Assembly: GCA_025454405.1 (NCBI GenBank)
Contig: JALOON010000029.1
Location: forward strand, 84,487-148,486
Source of the DNA: Oscillatoriaceae cyanobacterium Prado104
Lineage (GTDB): Bacteria > Cyanobacteriota > Cyanobacteriia > Cyanobacteriales > Microcoleaceae
Length of the DNA: 64,000 nt
Direction: 5' to 3'
Shown here: positions 26,436-35,828 of the stretch, piece after piece
Layout of the letters: the number at the start of each line of letters is the position of its first letter
Numbering within the stretch: the stretch's first letter is position 1
The notes under the pieces: model-generated
The model's database searches: none
Told to the model about the DNA's origin: nothing
The model's input: only the letters and a program-made list of their open reading frames with translations
Translations under genes and position numbers: made by a program

Positions 26436-27554
26436 TTAATCAAGCATTTTCTTAATTTCCCTTTGCAAAACCTCAGTATCTACTGTCATGTCATAGGCTT
26501 GCAAACTCCAATGTTCTGGATCGTTACTGGGTTCAACCATATAGGAGTAGTCGAGCCCCAGTATTTGAGAAATGTAATAGAAATAAGGCGGAGTATAGCC
26601 TCCATTAAAAAATTCTAACACTTTAGTACCTGGTTTGCACCACAGCAGATTTGTGAAACCAGCACCGTGAGGGCCGACAATTATTGCTGCTTCTTGAAAC
26701 AGCCGAATTTGTTCGTCAACGGGGCGAGATATATCTTCCAAAATTTCAAAACCAAATTTCTGCAATACTTCTCTAACCTCTGCTTCATTTTTCACCCGAC
26801 GCTTGACAGATCTTGAGATGTAAATTTTCCTGGTTGCTTCGCTGGTTTCCGGCGGGCAGAATCTGTTGCGCAAGTCGAGAATATCCGGTATGGCATTCGA
26901 CATATTGTTTCCCAAGATTGCGGATTCAGTCTGAATTTCTTCTTGCCAATTTCTAGTATCTATCAGCGCACTTTTGGGAATCCCCAATTTTTGTAAGTAT
27001 TCTGTCTCGTAATTGGTATTGCGCAGGGGATAGCAGATTTTCACTTCTTCCCAAATGCCTTGACCGAAAACCTTTTCGATCCGACACAGCTTGCTTAATG
27101 TCCCCATGATAAAATCGTAATACCCGCCCCAAAAGTGCGACCAAGGAGCGATAACTGTGGGGAATTTTACCTGCTTGAGTTTGTAGGGCAAGTCCAGCAG
27201 ACCGGAAGCATTGCCGTAATCTAAGTCTAACATCGATTTCCCGTTAATTAAAACTGTTCCCGATCGGCAAATACTTAACGATTTTATGCGATCGCCTACT
27301 CCAATCTGCCAAATATAATATTTGTCAAAGTTTACAGTAAAATCCTTGACTAACCATTGAGAATCCACGCCATTTAAAGATTTTAAGGCAGGTAAAACAA
27401 CTGGTTTGTAATCTTTTTGGTAAAGAATCGCATCTTCTAGCATCTTGATGCTGGCATCCCGATCGAGCGGGTTTCTCCAAACTTTACTTGCTGCCACCAG
27501 CAAGCTAAATTTAAACTTTTGCTTTAAATCATCTACGGATCTTGTGACTTTCAT
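26436..27554 (-). CDS. Glycosyltransferase family 61 (DUF563) protein
   Basis: This 372-residue protein carries the DUF563/GT61 hallmarks. ATRKIYISRS is followed by GPHGAGFTNLLWCKPGTKVLE, the conserved donor-site region near the C-terminus. GT61 enzymes transfer xylose, GlcNAc or related sugars, and in bacteria they usually act on surface polysaccharides. It is about half identical, by eye, to the next gene upstream, so the two are tandem paralogues. Both sit between ureB and ureC in the same direction. No sugar-nucleotide genes are near. Confidence 0.85.
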   Translation of the reverse strand: MKVTRSVDDLKQKFKFSLLVAASKVWRNPLDRDASIKMLEDAILYQKDYKPVVLPALKSLNGVDSQWLVKDFTVNFDKYYIWQIGVGDRIKSLSICRSGTVLINGKSMLDLDYGNASGLLDLPYKLKQVKFPTVIAPWSHFWGGYYDFIMGTLSKLCRIEKVFGQGIWEEVKICYPLRNTNYETEYLQKLGIPKSALIDTRNWQEEIQTESAILGNNMSNAIPDILDLRNRFCPPETSEATRKIYISRSVKRRVKNEAEVREVLQKFGFEILEDISRPVDEQIRLFQEAAIIVGPHGAGFTNLLWCKPGTKVLEFFNGGYTPPYFYYISQILGLDYSYMVEPSNDPEHWSLQAYDMTVDTEVLQREIKKMLD

Positions 27555-28066
27555 AAACGATTTATTTTTTGTGTAAAATCATTAAAAAAGATTAATATAT
27601 AATATAAAAGCAGTCGGGATGAGAATGCTTAACTATTAATTAACAGTTATGACCCGTCAATGTCCTAACTGCTTTGGCTATTCCTTTACCCGGTGGCAGG
27701 TATAGCAGAAGGAAGAAGGAAGAAGGAAGAAGGAAGAAGGAAGAAGGAAGAAGGAAGAGGTAATAATGGCAAGGGTTTGGGCGCTCAATAATGTCCTAAC
27801 TGTCTTGGCGGTTGCTATAAAAACCCCCATTTAACGAAAGGGATAGAGAAAAATTAGCGATCGACCTTCAAGGGGATACCAAACCTGGATTTGAGATCGC
27901 ACTCCTAGAGACACGCACTCTCTATGCAGGGATATGTAGGGTGCGCGGTGCGCACCTTACCGCCATCATTCCTGCATCAAACTAATTTTTGCGTCGGGAT
28001 TGTATGAGTAATTTCTACTCGATCGAAAAAATCTTTACATTAATTCGCAATCGGACTCTGGGTTAT
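27555..28066. repeat. Spacer with GGAAGAA heptamer array and hairpin repeats
   Basis: About seven uninterrupted GGAAGAA units lie at 27707-27762. On both sides is the near-repeated phrase TGTCCTAACTGnnTTGGC (27661 and 27790). A GTAGGGTGCGCGGTGCGCACCTTAC palindrome is at 27935-27961. No gene is found. Confidence 0.7.
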
Positions 28067-28169
28067 TATAGCAGTCCCAAATCATTTGTAAAGTTTTTAC
28101 CCCACCCCAACCCGACCCTTACTAAGGGCGAGGGAGTAAGAAATTTACAAATCATTTGCGATCGCTATA
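28067..28169. mobile_element. 103-bp MITE-like element, copy 1
   Basis: It is bounded by TATA. Its terminal inverted repeats are TATAGCAGTCCCAAATCATT and TATAGCGATCGCAAATGATT (right end, complement). The core is CCCCACCCCAACCCG..CTTACTAAGGGCGAGGG, forming a hairpin. It is exactly the length of the two copies at 39675-39876. It has no coding capacity. Confidence 0.75.
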
Positions 28170-28188
28170 GTTATCGATCTAACAAAAT

Positions 28189-29316
28189 TTATCCCAGGAT
28201 TTTGGTGAGTTCCCTTCTCAAAACCTCTGCATCTACCGTCATATCCATGCCAATTAAACTCCAATCTTCTGAAGCATCGCTGTCATCAACGGTACAGGAA
28301 TATTCTAACCCCAAAATCTGACAAATGTAATAATAGAAGGGCGGAGTATACCCTGCATAAAAGAATTCCATCACTTTAGTACCGGGCTGACACCACAGCA
28401 AATTTGTAAAAGCAGCACCGTGAGGACCGACAATAACAGCAGCTTCTGCAAACAAGCGAATTTGTTCGTCAACGCTGCGATCGGCATCTTCTACAATTTC
28501 AAAGTCAAATTCTTGCAAAACCTCCCGCACTTGCGCCTCATTTATCACTTGGCGCCTGCTTTTTCTAGATAGATAAAGTTTGCGGTAAGGCTTGATGTTT
28601 TCCTGAGGGCAAAATTTACTGCGCAACAGATTTAGATCGTAAGGGCTGGGAAAATACCAGTCTTGATTGTTGCCTACCACGGCGCATTCTGCATGGTAGG
28701 TAGTGTCGCGATCGCGAGAGTCGATTAGCGAACTTTCGGGAATACCCAATTTTGCCAGGAATTCCCGCTCAAATCTTGTATGGCGGAGGGGATAACAAAT
28801 TTTTGCTTCTTGCCAAATTTCTTTGCCAAAAGCTTCCTCGATCCGGCACAGTTTCGCCAGGACAAAAATGACATAATCGTAATAACTGCACCACAAATGC
28901 GACCAAGGAGCAACTACCAACGGATAGGTAATTTGATGAGGTTTGTAAGGCCATTCGAGAATACCCGCACCGCTGATCCGAAAATCCAAATCTAAAAGCA
29001 GCTTGTTGTTGAGCAGCGTGTTTCCAGAGGAACAAAGAGTTATCGAATCTATTTGTTCCGTAGCGCAGATTTTCCAAACATAATCGGGGTCAAAAGACAC
29101 TACTCTTTCTGTGGGAAAATAAAGAGAAGGCACGTGATTTACCGAGAGTAATTGTGGTATTTTAATGGCATCGTGCTGCTTTTTGTAAACGATGCTGTTG
29201 TCTAGCAATTTGATGCTGGTGCGTCGGTCTAAAGGGGTTCTCCAGACGCGCCTAGAAGTAGCCAGCAAGCTCTGTTTTAACAGCAGTTTTAGCTGGTCGA
29301 TTAATTTTGGATTCAT
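28189..29316 (-). CDS. Glycosyltransferase family 61 (DUF563) protein, tandem paralogue
   Basis: The protein is 375 residues from ATG 29316. The frame is open to 29403, but those codons are made of the GCGCACTGCGCACC repeat and are not protein-like. It shares with its neighbour the order LDRRTSIKLL, VAPWSHLWCSYYD, GPHGAAFTNLLWCQPGTKVME and GYTPPFYYYICQILGL. The predicted role is glycosyl transfer to a surface glycan. The pair probably arose by duplication in place. Confidence 0.85.
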   Translation of the reverse strand: MNPKLIDQLKLLLKQSLLATSRRVWRTPLDRRTSIKLLDNSIVYKKQHDAIKIPQLLSVNHVPSLYFPTERVVSFDPDYVWKICATEQIDSITLCSSGNTLLNNKLLLDLDFRISGAGILEWPYKPHQITYPLVVAPWSHLWCSYYDYVIFVLAKLCRIEEAFGKEIWQEAKICYPLRHTRFEREFLAKLGIPESSLIDSRDRDTTYHAECAVVGNNQDWYFPSPYDLNLLRSKFCPQENIKPYRKLYLSRKSRRQVINEAQVREVLQEFDFEIVEDADRSVDEQIRLFAEAAVIVGPHGAAFTNLLWCQPGTKVMEFFYAGYTPPFYYYICQILGLEYSCTVDDSDASEDWSLIGMDMTVDAEVLRRELTKILG

Positions 29317-29620
29317 GGTAAGCTTGGAATTTGTAAGTTCGCGACTCCAACAATTACAGTGCTTGAGGCATTTACTAGGTGATGTAGGACGCGCACTGCG
29401 CACCTTGCCGCTATTAGTAGCGTGTCAAACTACTTGTTGCTTAAGCTCTGAATTAGTATCGATCGCAAACAGCCGGTTTTAACTCGGTCAAAAGTCAGAA
29501 AACTAACACCCTTTCTCCAAAAAAATGCAATTGCAGGCAAGCTTTAAAGTCTGACTGCCCTCAGCCATACCTCCGCTTCGCAGCGCCCCATTATTCAGCA
29601 CAAATCTCAAATGTCAAATG
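29317..29620. other. Spacer between ureB and the GT61 pair
   Basis: It contains one GTAGGACGCGCACTGCGCACC palindrome (29381-29408). No terminator or promoter stands out, and no gene is seen. Confidence 0.5.
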
Positions 29621-29926
29621 TTATAGTGTACCGTCTACTTTCCCATTAAATCCGTAAACTTGACGGCTGCCGGCAAAAGGCACCAACTGAATTTCTCTTT
29701 CATCTCCCGGCTCAAATCTCACTGCCGTACCTGCAGGAATATCTAACCGCATTCCTTTTGCTCGCTCTCGATCGAATTCTAAAGCTTCGTTTGCTTCAAA
29801 AAAGTGATAGTGGGAACCGACTTGAATCGGTCGATCGCCCGTATTTGCTACTAACAAGCGCACCGTCGGGCGATCGGCATTTAATTCTATTTCGCCTTCT
29901 GAAACGATCGTTTCTCCCGGAATCAT
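29621..29926 (-). CDS. ureB: Urease beta subunit UreB
   Basis: This 101-residue small subunit begins [20 protein letters not shown] and contains [19 protein letters not shown] and the [12 protein letters not shown] strand, all characteristic of UreB. It packs with UreA and UreC in the urease trimer. It lies 59 bp downstream of ureA in the same operon. Confidence 0.96.
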   Translation of the reverse strand: MIPGETIVSEGEIELNADRPTVRLLVANTGDRPIQVGSHYHFFEANEALEFDRERAKGMRLDIPAGTAVRFEPGDEREIQLVPFAGSRQVYGFNGKVDGTL

Positions 29927-29985
29927 ATCAACCTCCTGCTAGTTTTTGGGACTCAATCTCTGCGGTTCAATTTTTAACGCATCTG

Positions 29986-30288
29986 TTAACGGATCGGATC
30001 GTGTACTGTTACCAACTTAGTTCCATCGGGAAAAGTCGCCTCAACCTGGACTTCGTGCACCATTTCCGGTATCCCTTCCATCACGTCTTCCCGCGTTAGG
30101 AGAGTCGTCCCGTAACTCATTAAATCTGCGACGGTTAGTCCATCTCTTGCCCCTTCTAAAATCGCTGCTGAAATGTAGGCTATCGCTTCTGGATAGTTTA
30201 ATTTTAAACCTCTTTGTTTCCGGCGCTCTGCTAACAGGGCGGCGGTGAAAATCAGCAGCTTGTCTTTTTCTTGGGGCGTGAGTTGCAT
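29986..30288 (-). CDS. ureA: Urease gamma subunit UreA
   Basis: The 100-residue subunit begins [14 protein letters not shown] and ends TVHDPIR, with [20 protein letters not shown] and [20 protein letters not shown], the standard UreA landmarks. It lies 166 bp after ureD and before ureB. Confidence 0.96.
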   Translation of the reverse strand: MQLTPQEKDKLLIFTAALLAERRKQRGLKLNYPEAIAYISAAILEGARDGLTVADLMSYGTTLLTREDVMEGIPEMVHEVQVEATFPDGTKLVTVHDPIR

Positions 30289-30454
30289 TGTTATTCTTGT
30301 GAGGGCGATCGAACTGCTTGTTTGAGTTCAACTATACACTTGACAAAGATAGTGTTAACATCCACTGCGTGTCAAGGGGCTGCGCGGTGCTTTTTATGTG
30401 TTACATTTATTTGTAACAGTTGAAAGAGCAACTATTCGCAACTCAAATACTATC

Positions 30455-31369
30455 CTATAGTATCCAAAGTCGGGGCAAACAGCAAGGGCGATCGGCAAAA
30501 GACAAGCGCAACAATTGCCAAATGCGGACAAACCAGTCTCTAGCGGCAGCGGTAGAATCGCCCCGATACCGACACAGCAAACCGTTGGGAATGCGAGTGA
30601 CGCCGGCGTTTGAAGTGGTGGAATTAATTGTTGTTTTGCACTGCAGGGCGCGCACTTTTTCCACGATTTCTGCTGTCACCGGTTCGCCTACCCAAGCGAG
30701 GGTAGCTGTAACGGGTTTTCCAGCCAAACCGTGGGGACTTTCGAGCATTTTTTCCCCGCCTTTGAGCCATTGTCTGTCAATCCAAATCGGGCGGTTTTGC
30801 TGCCAGATTTCCGAGTGCGATCGCCATTCTCCCGAGCAGAATTTTTCACCCCTGGCGCTGCGTCCGAACCGCGTAATTTCCCACAGCAAAATTCTCGCTT
30901 GCGGCGCTAATTCTACGCGCAAATCTTGCCTGTAAATTGCGCCCTCAAAAACTATTGTTTCTTGAGGCAGCCATTCCAAAACAGCACCGGAATCGATGTT
31001 CAGCTCGATATTTTGTTGTGCTTGCTGTCCGTTGCTGCGATAAATTTTACCAGCGGCGGCCGTGGTAATTAAAGCTTTGGCATTGGCTTCTAGTTGGAAG
31101 TTGAGAGACAGCCGATCGCCCCCAACAACTCCCCCCGCCGTGTGCAAAATTGCCGTGTGGCAAACTTCTTTTCCCTCAGGATAAAAGGGACGCTGCACTT
31201 TGAGCGGGGCTTGCATTTCATTGCGAATAATTTGAGTTTTGCCGCTGCGGTTAGCATAGGCTAAATTGAGGCGACCGTGCCAATTGTTTTGAACTGTATT
31301 TGTAGGTAGTTCGATCGAAGTTTCTCTCACAAGTTTTTGCCGTAGCCTAATACACGATCTATCATACAT
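30455..31369 (-). CDS. ureD: Urease accessory protein UreD
   Basis: UreD (UreH) is the scaffold that binds apo-urease with UreF and UreG during nickel insertion. Landmarks are HTAGGVVGGDRL, ITTAAAGKIYRSNG and LEWLPQETIVFEGA, in the expected order, and the C-terminal LLRLSF..LPRLW. It has 304 residues. It is the first gene of the ureD-ureA-ureB run. ureF and ureG are not in the window, and ureE is 8 kb away. Confidence 0.93.
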   Translation of the reverse strand: MYDRSCIRLRQKLVRETSIELPTNTVQNNWHGRLNLAYANRSGKTQIIRNEMQAPLKVQRPFYPEGKEVCHTAILHTAGGVVGGDRLSLNFQLEANAKALITTAAAGKIYRSNGQQAQQNIELNIDSGAVLEWLPQETIVFEGAIYRQDLRVELAPQARILLWEITRFGRSARGEKFCSGEWRSHSEIWQQNRPIWIDRQWLKGGEKMLESPHGLAGKPVTATLAWVGEPVTAEIVEKVRALQCKTTINSTTSNAGVTRIPNGLLCRYRGDSTAAARDWFVRIWQLLRLSFADRPCCLPRLWIL

Positions 31370-31541
31370 CCTACATCCTACAGAATTCTGACTCCTGACT
31401 CGCGAATTCTGACAAAATACAGCTCGACCTTAGAGAATCCAATTCACAATTCTTGCTCTGATCTCCCGAATTCTCTGCGTATTAAAAACATTTACTCTCC
31501 AAAATATACCGCGAATGGCGTGCGGGCGAACAACTTTTTTA

Positions 31542-31560
31542 AATAATGATAATCGTTATC
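31542..31560. promoter_or_regulatory. Fur-box-like operator between ureD and fmdA
   Basis: AATAATGATAATCGTTATC matches the 19-bp Fur consensus GATAATGATAATCATTATC at 17 positions. It lies 173 bp upstream of ureD and 240 bp upstream of the formamidase gene, which are divergent. The rest of 31370-31799 has no gene. Confidence 0.55.
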
Positions 31561-31650
31561 TATTCTTTGTGCGATCGCCACTGAATTACTATTAAATTAG
31601 TATAAAGATTTACATTTATTGACGATCGAATCAGCGAAGATGTGCCTTAC

Positions 31651-31762
31651 ATAAAACACGCCCGCGATCGTAACATAAAACACCGCCGCGAGCGTGATAA
31701 AACACGCCCGCGAGCGTGATAAAACACGCCCGCGAGCGTACATAAAACACGCCCGCAAGCGA
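31651..31762. repeat. Five direct repeats of ATAAAACACGCCCGCGAGCGT
   Basis: Five near-identical units of 21-25 bp (first at 31651, last ending near 31762) are separated by 0-4 bases. They lie in the leader of the formamidase gene. The GCGAGCG part is self-complementary to CGCCCGC, so each unit can form a small hairpin. Confidence 0.75.
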
Positions 31763-31799
31763 AGGCGCTGGCACTATTTTTCGCAGGGGAATACAGACT

Positions 31800-32975
31800 A
31801 TGCCTCAAGTTCTCTTCAAAGTCGATCTAACCAAACCGATGTCCGAACAGGAATTAGTCGGTCACAACCGCTGGCATCCAGATATTCCAGCAGTAGTTTC
31901 CGTCAATCCAGGCGAGGTATTTCGCATCGAGTGCAAAGACTGGACAGACGGACAAATTAAAAATGACGACAACCCCGACGACATTCGCGATGTAGACTTA
32001 ACAGTCGTTCACGTTTTGAGCGGACCAATTTATGTTAACGGCGCGCAGCCGGGGGATATTTTAGTAGTCGATATCCTCGATATCGGGGCTTTGCAAGGGG
32101 ATGAATGGGGCTTTACCGGAATTTTTGCTAAAGAAAATGGTGGCGGTTTCTTGACCGAACATTTTCCGACGGCGGCGAAAGCAATTTGGGATTTTCAGGG
32201 AATTTATACCGCTTCCAGACACATTCCGAAAGTACGGTTTGCTGGAATTACCCATCCGGGTTTAATCGGCTGCGCTCCCTCTCAGGAATTGCTGAATAAA
32301 TGGAACAAACGGGAAGCAGAATTAGTCGCTACAAATCCCGATCGAATTCCACCTTTAGCAGCCTTGCCGAATCCCAACAATGCAGTTTTGGGTTCCCTCA
32401 AAGGAGCAGAGTTCGATCGAGTTGCTGCGGAAGCGGCGCGCACTGTTCCTCCCCGCGAACACGGCGGCAATTGCGATATTAAAAACCTGTCGCGGGGTTC
32501 GCGAGTTTACTTCCCGGTTTATGTCGAAGGCGCGAAACTTTCGATGGGAGACATTCACTTTTCTCAAGGCGATGGAGAGATTTCATTCTGCGGGGCAATT
32601 GAAATGTCCGGATATATCGACCTCCACGTCGATATTATCAAAGGCGGCATGGATAAATACGGGATGGTCAACCCAATTTTTAAACCCGGACCGGTGGAAC
32701 CTCGCTATTCTGAGTACCTAGTTTTTGAAGGGATTTCGGTTGATGAATTTACCGGGCAACAGTATTATATGGATGCTCACGTTGCTTATCGCCGAGCTTG
32801 TTTGAATGCGATCGAATACTTGAAAAAGTTTGGTTTTACTGGAGAACAAGCATATTTGCTGTTAAGTTGCGCTCCGGTGGAAGGTCGCATCAGCGGCATT
32901 GTGGATATTCCAAATGCTTGCTGCACGCTTGCCATACCGACGGAAATTTTTGAGATGGATATTTTGCCATCTTAA
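31800..32975 (+). CDS. fmdA: Formamidase (acetamidase/formamidase family)
   Basis: The enzyme of 391 residues hydrolyses formamide or acetamide to ammonia and the acid. Family landmarks are GHNRWHPDIPAVVSVNPGE, DLTVVHVLSGPIYVNGAQPG, REHGGNCDIKNLSRGSRVYF (the conserved core) and LSMGDIHFSQGDGEISFCGA. The ATG at 31800 follows CAGGGGAATACAGACT. Its position opposite the urease genes makes this a nitrogen-scavenging neighbourhood that releases ammonia from simple amides and urea. Confidence 0.93.
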   Translation: MPQVLFKVDLTKPMSEQELVGHNRWHPDIPAVVSVNPGEVFRIECKDWTDGQIKNDDNPDDIRDVDLTVVHVLSGPIYVNGAQPGDILVVDILDIGALQGDEWGFTGIFAKENGGGFLTEHFPTAAKAIWDFQGIYTASRHIPKVRFAGITHPGLIGCAPSQELLNKWNKREAELVATNPDRIPPLAALPNPNNAVLGSLKGAEFDRVAAEAARTVPPREHGGNCDIKNLSRGSRVYFPVYVEGAKLSMGDIHFSQGDGEISFCGAIEMSGYIDLHVDIIKGGMDKYGMVNPIFKPGPVEPRYSEYLVFEGISVDEFTGQQYYMDAHVAYRRACLNAIEYLKKFGFTGEQAYLLLSCAPVEGRISGIVDIPNACCTLAIPTEIFEMDILPS

Positions 32976-33021
32976 TTATAGGACTTATATCCTGTCCGGT
33001 CGATCGACCGCGAGCAGATTA

Positions 33022-33073
33022 GTTCGTAGTGCAGACTGAAGTCCGCTCTATTTTTCGGACTTCAGTCCGCACG
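33022..33073. repeat. GTAGTGCAGACTGAAGTCC hairpin
   Basis: TTCGTAGTGCAGACTGAAGTCCGC (positions 33022-33045) faces GGACTTCAGTCCGCACG. As at 4690, it is preceded by GTCCGGTCGAT. It lies between fmdA and the zinc-ribbon gene and may act in transcript processing or termination. Confidence 0.6.
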
Positions 33074-33116
33074 CTCGATCCGTTTTTGCATTCCTAATTT
33101 ACGATCGAAAATTCCT

Positions 33117-33380
33117 ATGCCCCTATACGATTTTAAGTGTGAAACTTGCGGTAATTTTGAGAAGTGGCGCTCTCTTGCAGAAGTGGATGCTCCCGTGCTT
33201 TGTCCGACTTGTGAAACTGCTGCTAAACGCATCTTTTCGCCGCCCATGCTTTTAACGGGAAACCTGCGCTTGAAAGCTCGAGAAAATAAAGAACCGCAAG
33301 TGATTCAGCGTTCCGAAGAGCCCAAACCGCAGCGGAATCGAGAACACCGAGGGGGACGACCTTGGATGATCGGTCACTGA
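33117..33380 (+). CDS. FmdB-type zinc-ribbon protein
   Basis: The 87-residue protein begins MPLYDFKCETCG, with Cys8/Cys11 and Cys29/Cys32 forming a zinc ribbon (CxxC..CPTC). That is the FmdB/CxxC-CxxC-SSSS family, named from a putative regulator of formamidase. The C-terminal half is polar and disordered (QRSEEPKPQRNREHRGGRP). Its placement 141 bp after fmdA matches the classical fmdA-fmdB association. Confidence 0.88.
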   Translation: MPLYDFKCETCGNFEKWRSLAEVDAPVLCPTCETAAKRIFSPPMLLTGNLRLKARENKEPQVIQRSEEPKPQRNREHRGGRPWMIGH

Positions 33381-34052
33381 TGCTGTGCGATCGCGCCTTC
33401 GATCGATTACCATTGCAACAACAGTTTGTAGTGCGGACTTGAGTCCGCACTCCGAATTGTCAAAATAAGTTTTTTTGCAGGAGGCGCAATTCAAATTTAA
33501 CAACTTTCTATCACATCTCTTATGTTAAATCTCTACCGATCGCATCTCTCCTAAGTTCGATCCTAAGTTTAGATCCTCAATTCGATCGCTCGCTAAAGCA
33601 AGCTCGCAGATGGATTGACAACTATTGTATTCGATCGTAATTTATCGATTTAAACCTAAAAACTAACGGAAAAAGCAAATCAGGTTGGGTCCAATAGGGT
33701 CTGACACTCCCAACTCAGTAAAAATACTAAGTCGGTTATTATAAATTTATGTAAATCTGCGTGCGATCGCATAAACTGTTGACTGAGATCACAAACATCT
33801 GGCTCGGAAAACATGGATACTTAAAGAACACAGGTTAAATTGTTCCGGCAGTCTGCCGCGATCGTACAGCTCGCCCTGCCAGTCTCAATACAGGGATCGT
33901 TCTTGACATTGCACTACCCAACAATTGACCCAAAGTTAAAACCCTAGGTTTTAACTTTGGTTTAGCTGTTAGCAAAATACTTTTTGACACATTTTATTAA
34001 AGGATAAAAATGTGTAATTGTCAATTACTCCTGATAAATTTGGGGGAAAGCA
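33381..34052. other. 672-bp spacer upstream of the histidine kinase
   Basis: A GTAGTGCGGACTTGAGTCCGCAC hairpin (about 33428-33450, given here in shortened form) is near its start. Near its end is a perfect 14-bp inverted repeat, CCAAAGTTAAAACC-CTA-GGTTTTAACTTTGG, at 33931-33961. No gene is found. Such a long spacer before a sensor gene may hold regulatory RNA or several promoters. Confidence 0.45.
33931..33961. promoter_or_regulatory. Perfect inverted repeat upstream of the histidine kinase gene
   Basis: The arms CCAAAGTTAAAACC and GGTTTTAACTTTGG are separated by CTA. It lies 92 bp before the kinase start. It lacks a following T-run, so an operator or a 5' UTR structure is as likely as a terminator. 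Confidence 0.5.
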
Positions 34053-35828
34053 ATGTTATTATTTAGCCGCACTAAGCCCATAGATAGCCAAACCAAAACA
34101 GATAAATCTGTCCCAAAAAAACTCTGGCAGAATTTATCTATAGAGCCAAATTGGTTGCAGGGAAAATTCAGCCGCTTGCGGATCGGTTACAAGATCGGCT
34201 ACGGCTACGCTTTAGCTATTGGGATAGCAATTTTCGGCACCGGTGCGGGGCTAAAATTAGGAGACTATTTTCGCAAGGAAGCTTTAACTCAGCTAAATGT
34301 TTCCCAACAGCAGCAGCAACTCCTGCAAAACTTGCAAAATAACGTATTTGAAGCCCGATCGCACGCTGCGAGGATGCCTGCAGTGTTGGGAGACAGGGTT
34401 TGGCTGGAATACGAAAACGATCGGTTTTTTCTGCAAATCAACGAGGCGAAAGCCCTGATCGAAGACAATCAATCTTTTGCAACGCGAAATCGCGATCGGC
34501 TAGCAGTAGAAGAAAAAAAATTACAGGATTTGTTGCAGAGATATGCAATCGTCATCGATTACTACGCCCAGATAACTAGACAGCAATTAAAAGAAGTCGA
34601 AGCCTGGAATTTGCCACCAAATCAAATAGAAGCCGCACAGCTACAAATCTTGAGAAATACTAGCGGCGAAGCAGCATTTGATTTAGATCGACTGGCCGAT
34701 AATTTAAATGAAATAATCCTCGCAGTAGATGTTCAAAAACTGCAAGCAGCAACAGCATTAGAGGAGGCTGAAGCTTTGCGGAACCGAATTATTTTAGGGA
34801 GTATGCTAATTTCAGCATTGATGGCTACCGCACTGGCATACAACACCAGCCGCGCGATCGCCCAACCCCTCGAAGCCGTCACCAACGTCGCCCAGCAAGT
34901 CGCTCGCGAATCCAATTTCAACCTGCAAGTACCCGTCACCACACAAGATGAAATAGGAGTTTTTGCCGCATCCTTCAATAAATTAATTCAGCGAGTTAGC
35001 GACTATACAAAAGAACTCAAAGAAACTCAAGCCCAACTAATTCAAACCGAAAAAATGTCATCTCTCGGTCAAATGGTTGCGGGTGTCGCCCACGAAATTA
35101 ACAATCCCGTCAACTTTATCCGAGGCAATGTCGATTATGCCAATAAATACATCCAAGATTTACTAGAACTGATCGACCTCTATCAAGAAACCTATCCAAC
35201 AGCAACCGCAGAAATTCAATACTTCACCGAAGATATCGAAGTAGAATTTATCAAAGAAGATTTGCCAAAAACGCTGGATTCAATGAAAATGGGAGCCGAT
35301 CGCATCTGCGAAATCGTCACATCCATGCGCAATTTTTCCCGATCGTCCGATCTCAGAAAACCGTCAGACATTCACGAAGGAATTGACAGCACTCTCGTAA
35401 TTCTCAATCACAGGCTCAAACAAGGCATCGAAGTTATTAAAGAATACGGCAGTTTGCCCCTTGTAGAATGTTATGGAACCCAATTGAATCAAGTATTTAT
35501 GAACGTCATCGGCAACGCGATCGATGCGCTAGAAGAGTTAAAAGCTGCTGACAAAAACTATTCGCCGAAGATTTGGATCGCCACGGAAGTTACTGCTGAA
35601 AACACAGTCACCGTCAAGATTTGGGATAACGGGCCGGGGATTGACTCCGCAATAGCAAAACACATATTCGATCCATTTTTCACCACCAAGTCGATCGGCA
35701 AAGGCACCGGATTGGGGCTGGCTATTTCCCATCAAATAATTGCCAAACATCAAGGGAAAATAAATGTAAATTCCCAAATCGGAGAGGGAACAGAATTTAT
35801 AATTACTTTGCCGATCGTGTCAAATTAA
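34053..35828 (+). CDS. Membrane sensor histidine kinase with HAMP domain
   Basis: The 591-residue protein has a membrane helix at about 51-68 and an extracytoplasmic helical sensor (about 70-245). A second membrane helix follows (about 249-267), then HAMP (QPLEAVTNVAQQV to about 325). The H box has His347 in GVAHEINNPVNF, the N box is NVIGNAIDAL, G1 is WDNGPGI, and the F/G2 boxes are FDPFFTTKSIGKGTGLGLA. It is a complete hybrid-free kinase. No cognate response regulator gene adjoins it. The start ATG follows GGGGGAAAGCA. Confidence 0.92.
   Translation: MLLFSRTKPIDSQTKTDKSVPKKLWQNLSIEPNWLQGKFSRLRIGYKIGYGYALAIGIAIFGTGAGLKLGDYFRKEALTQLNVSQQQQQLLQNLQNNVFEARSHAARMPAVLGDRVWLEYENDRFFLQINEAKALIEDNQSFATRNRDRLAVEEKKLQDLLQRYAIVIDYYAQITRQQLKEVEAWNLPPNQIEAAQLQILRNTSGEAAFDLDRLADNLNEIILAVDVQKLQAATALEEAEALRNRIILGSMLISALMATALAYNTSRAIAQPLEAVTNVAQQVARESNFNLQVPVTTQDEIGVFAASFNKLIQRVSDYTKELKETQAQLIQTEKMSSLGQMVAGVAHEINNPVNFIRGNVDYANKYIQDLLELIDLYQETYPTATAEIQYFTEDIEVEFIKEDLPKTLDSMKMGADRICEIVTSMRNFSRSSDLRKPSDIHEGIDSTLVILNHRLKQGIEVIKEYGSLPLVECYGTQLNQVFMNVIGNAIDALEELKAADKNYSPKIWIATEVTAENTVTVKIWDNGPGIDSAIAKHIFDPFFTTKSIGKGTGLGLAISHQIIAKHQGKINVNSQIGEGTEFIITLPIVSN

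Noticed and set aside
29317..29403. Upstream extension of the second GT61 gene
   Set aside because: It is encoded by the GCGCACTGCGCACC palindrome. ATG 29316 matches the start of its paralogue.
31694..31960. 88-codon open frame over the ATAAAACACGC repeats and the start of fmdA
   Set aside because: It is made of repeat units and an out-of-frame reading of fmdA. The composition is Arg/Ser-rich and not protein-like.
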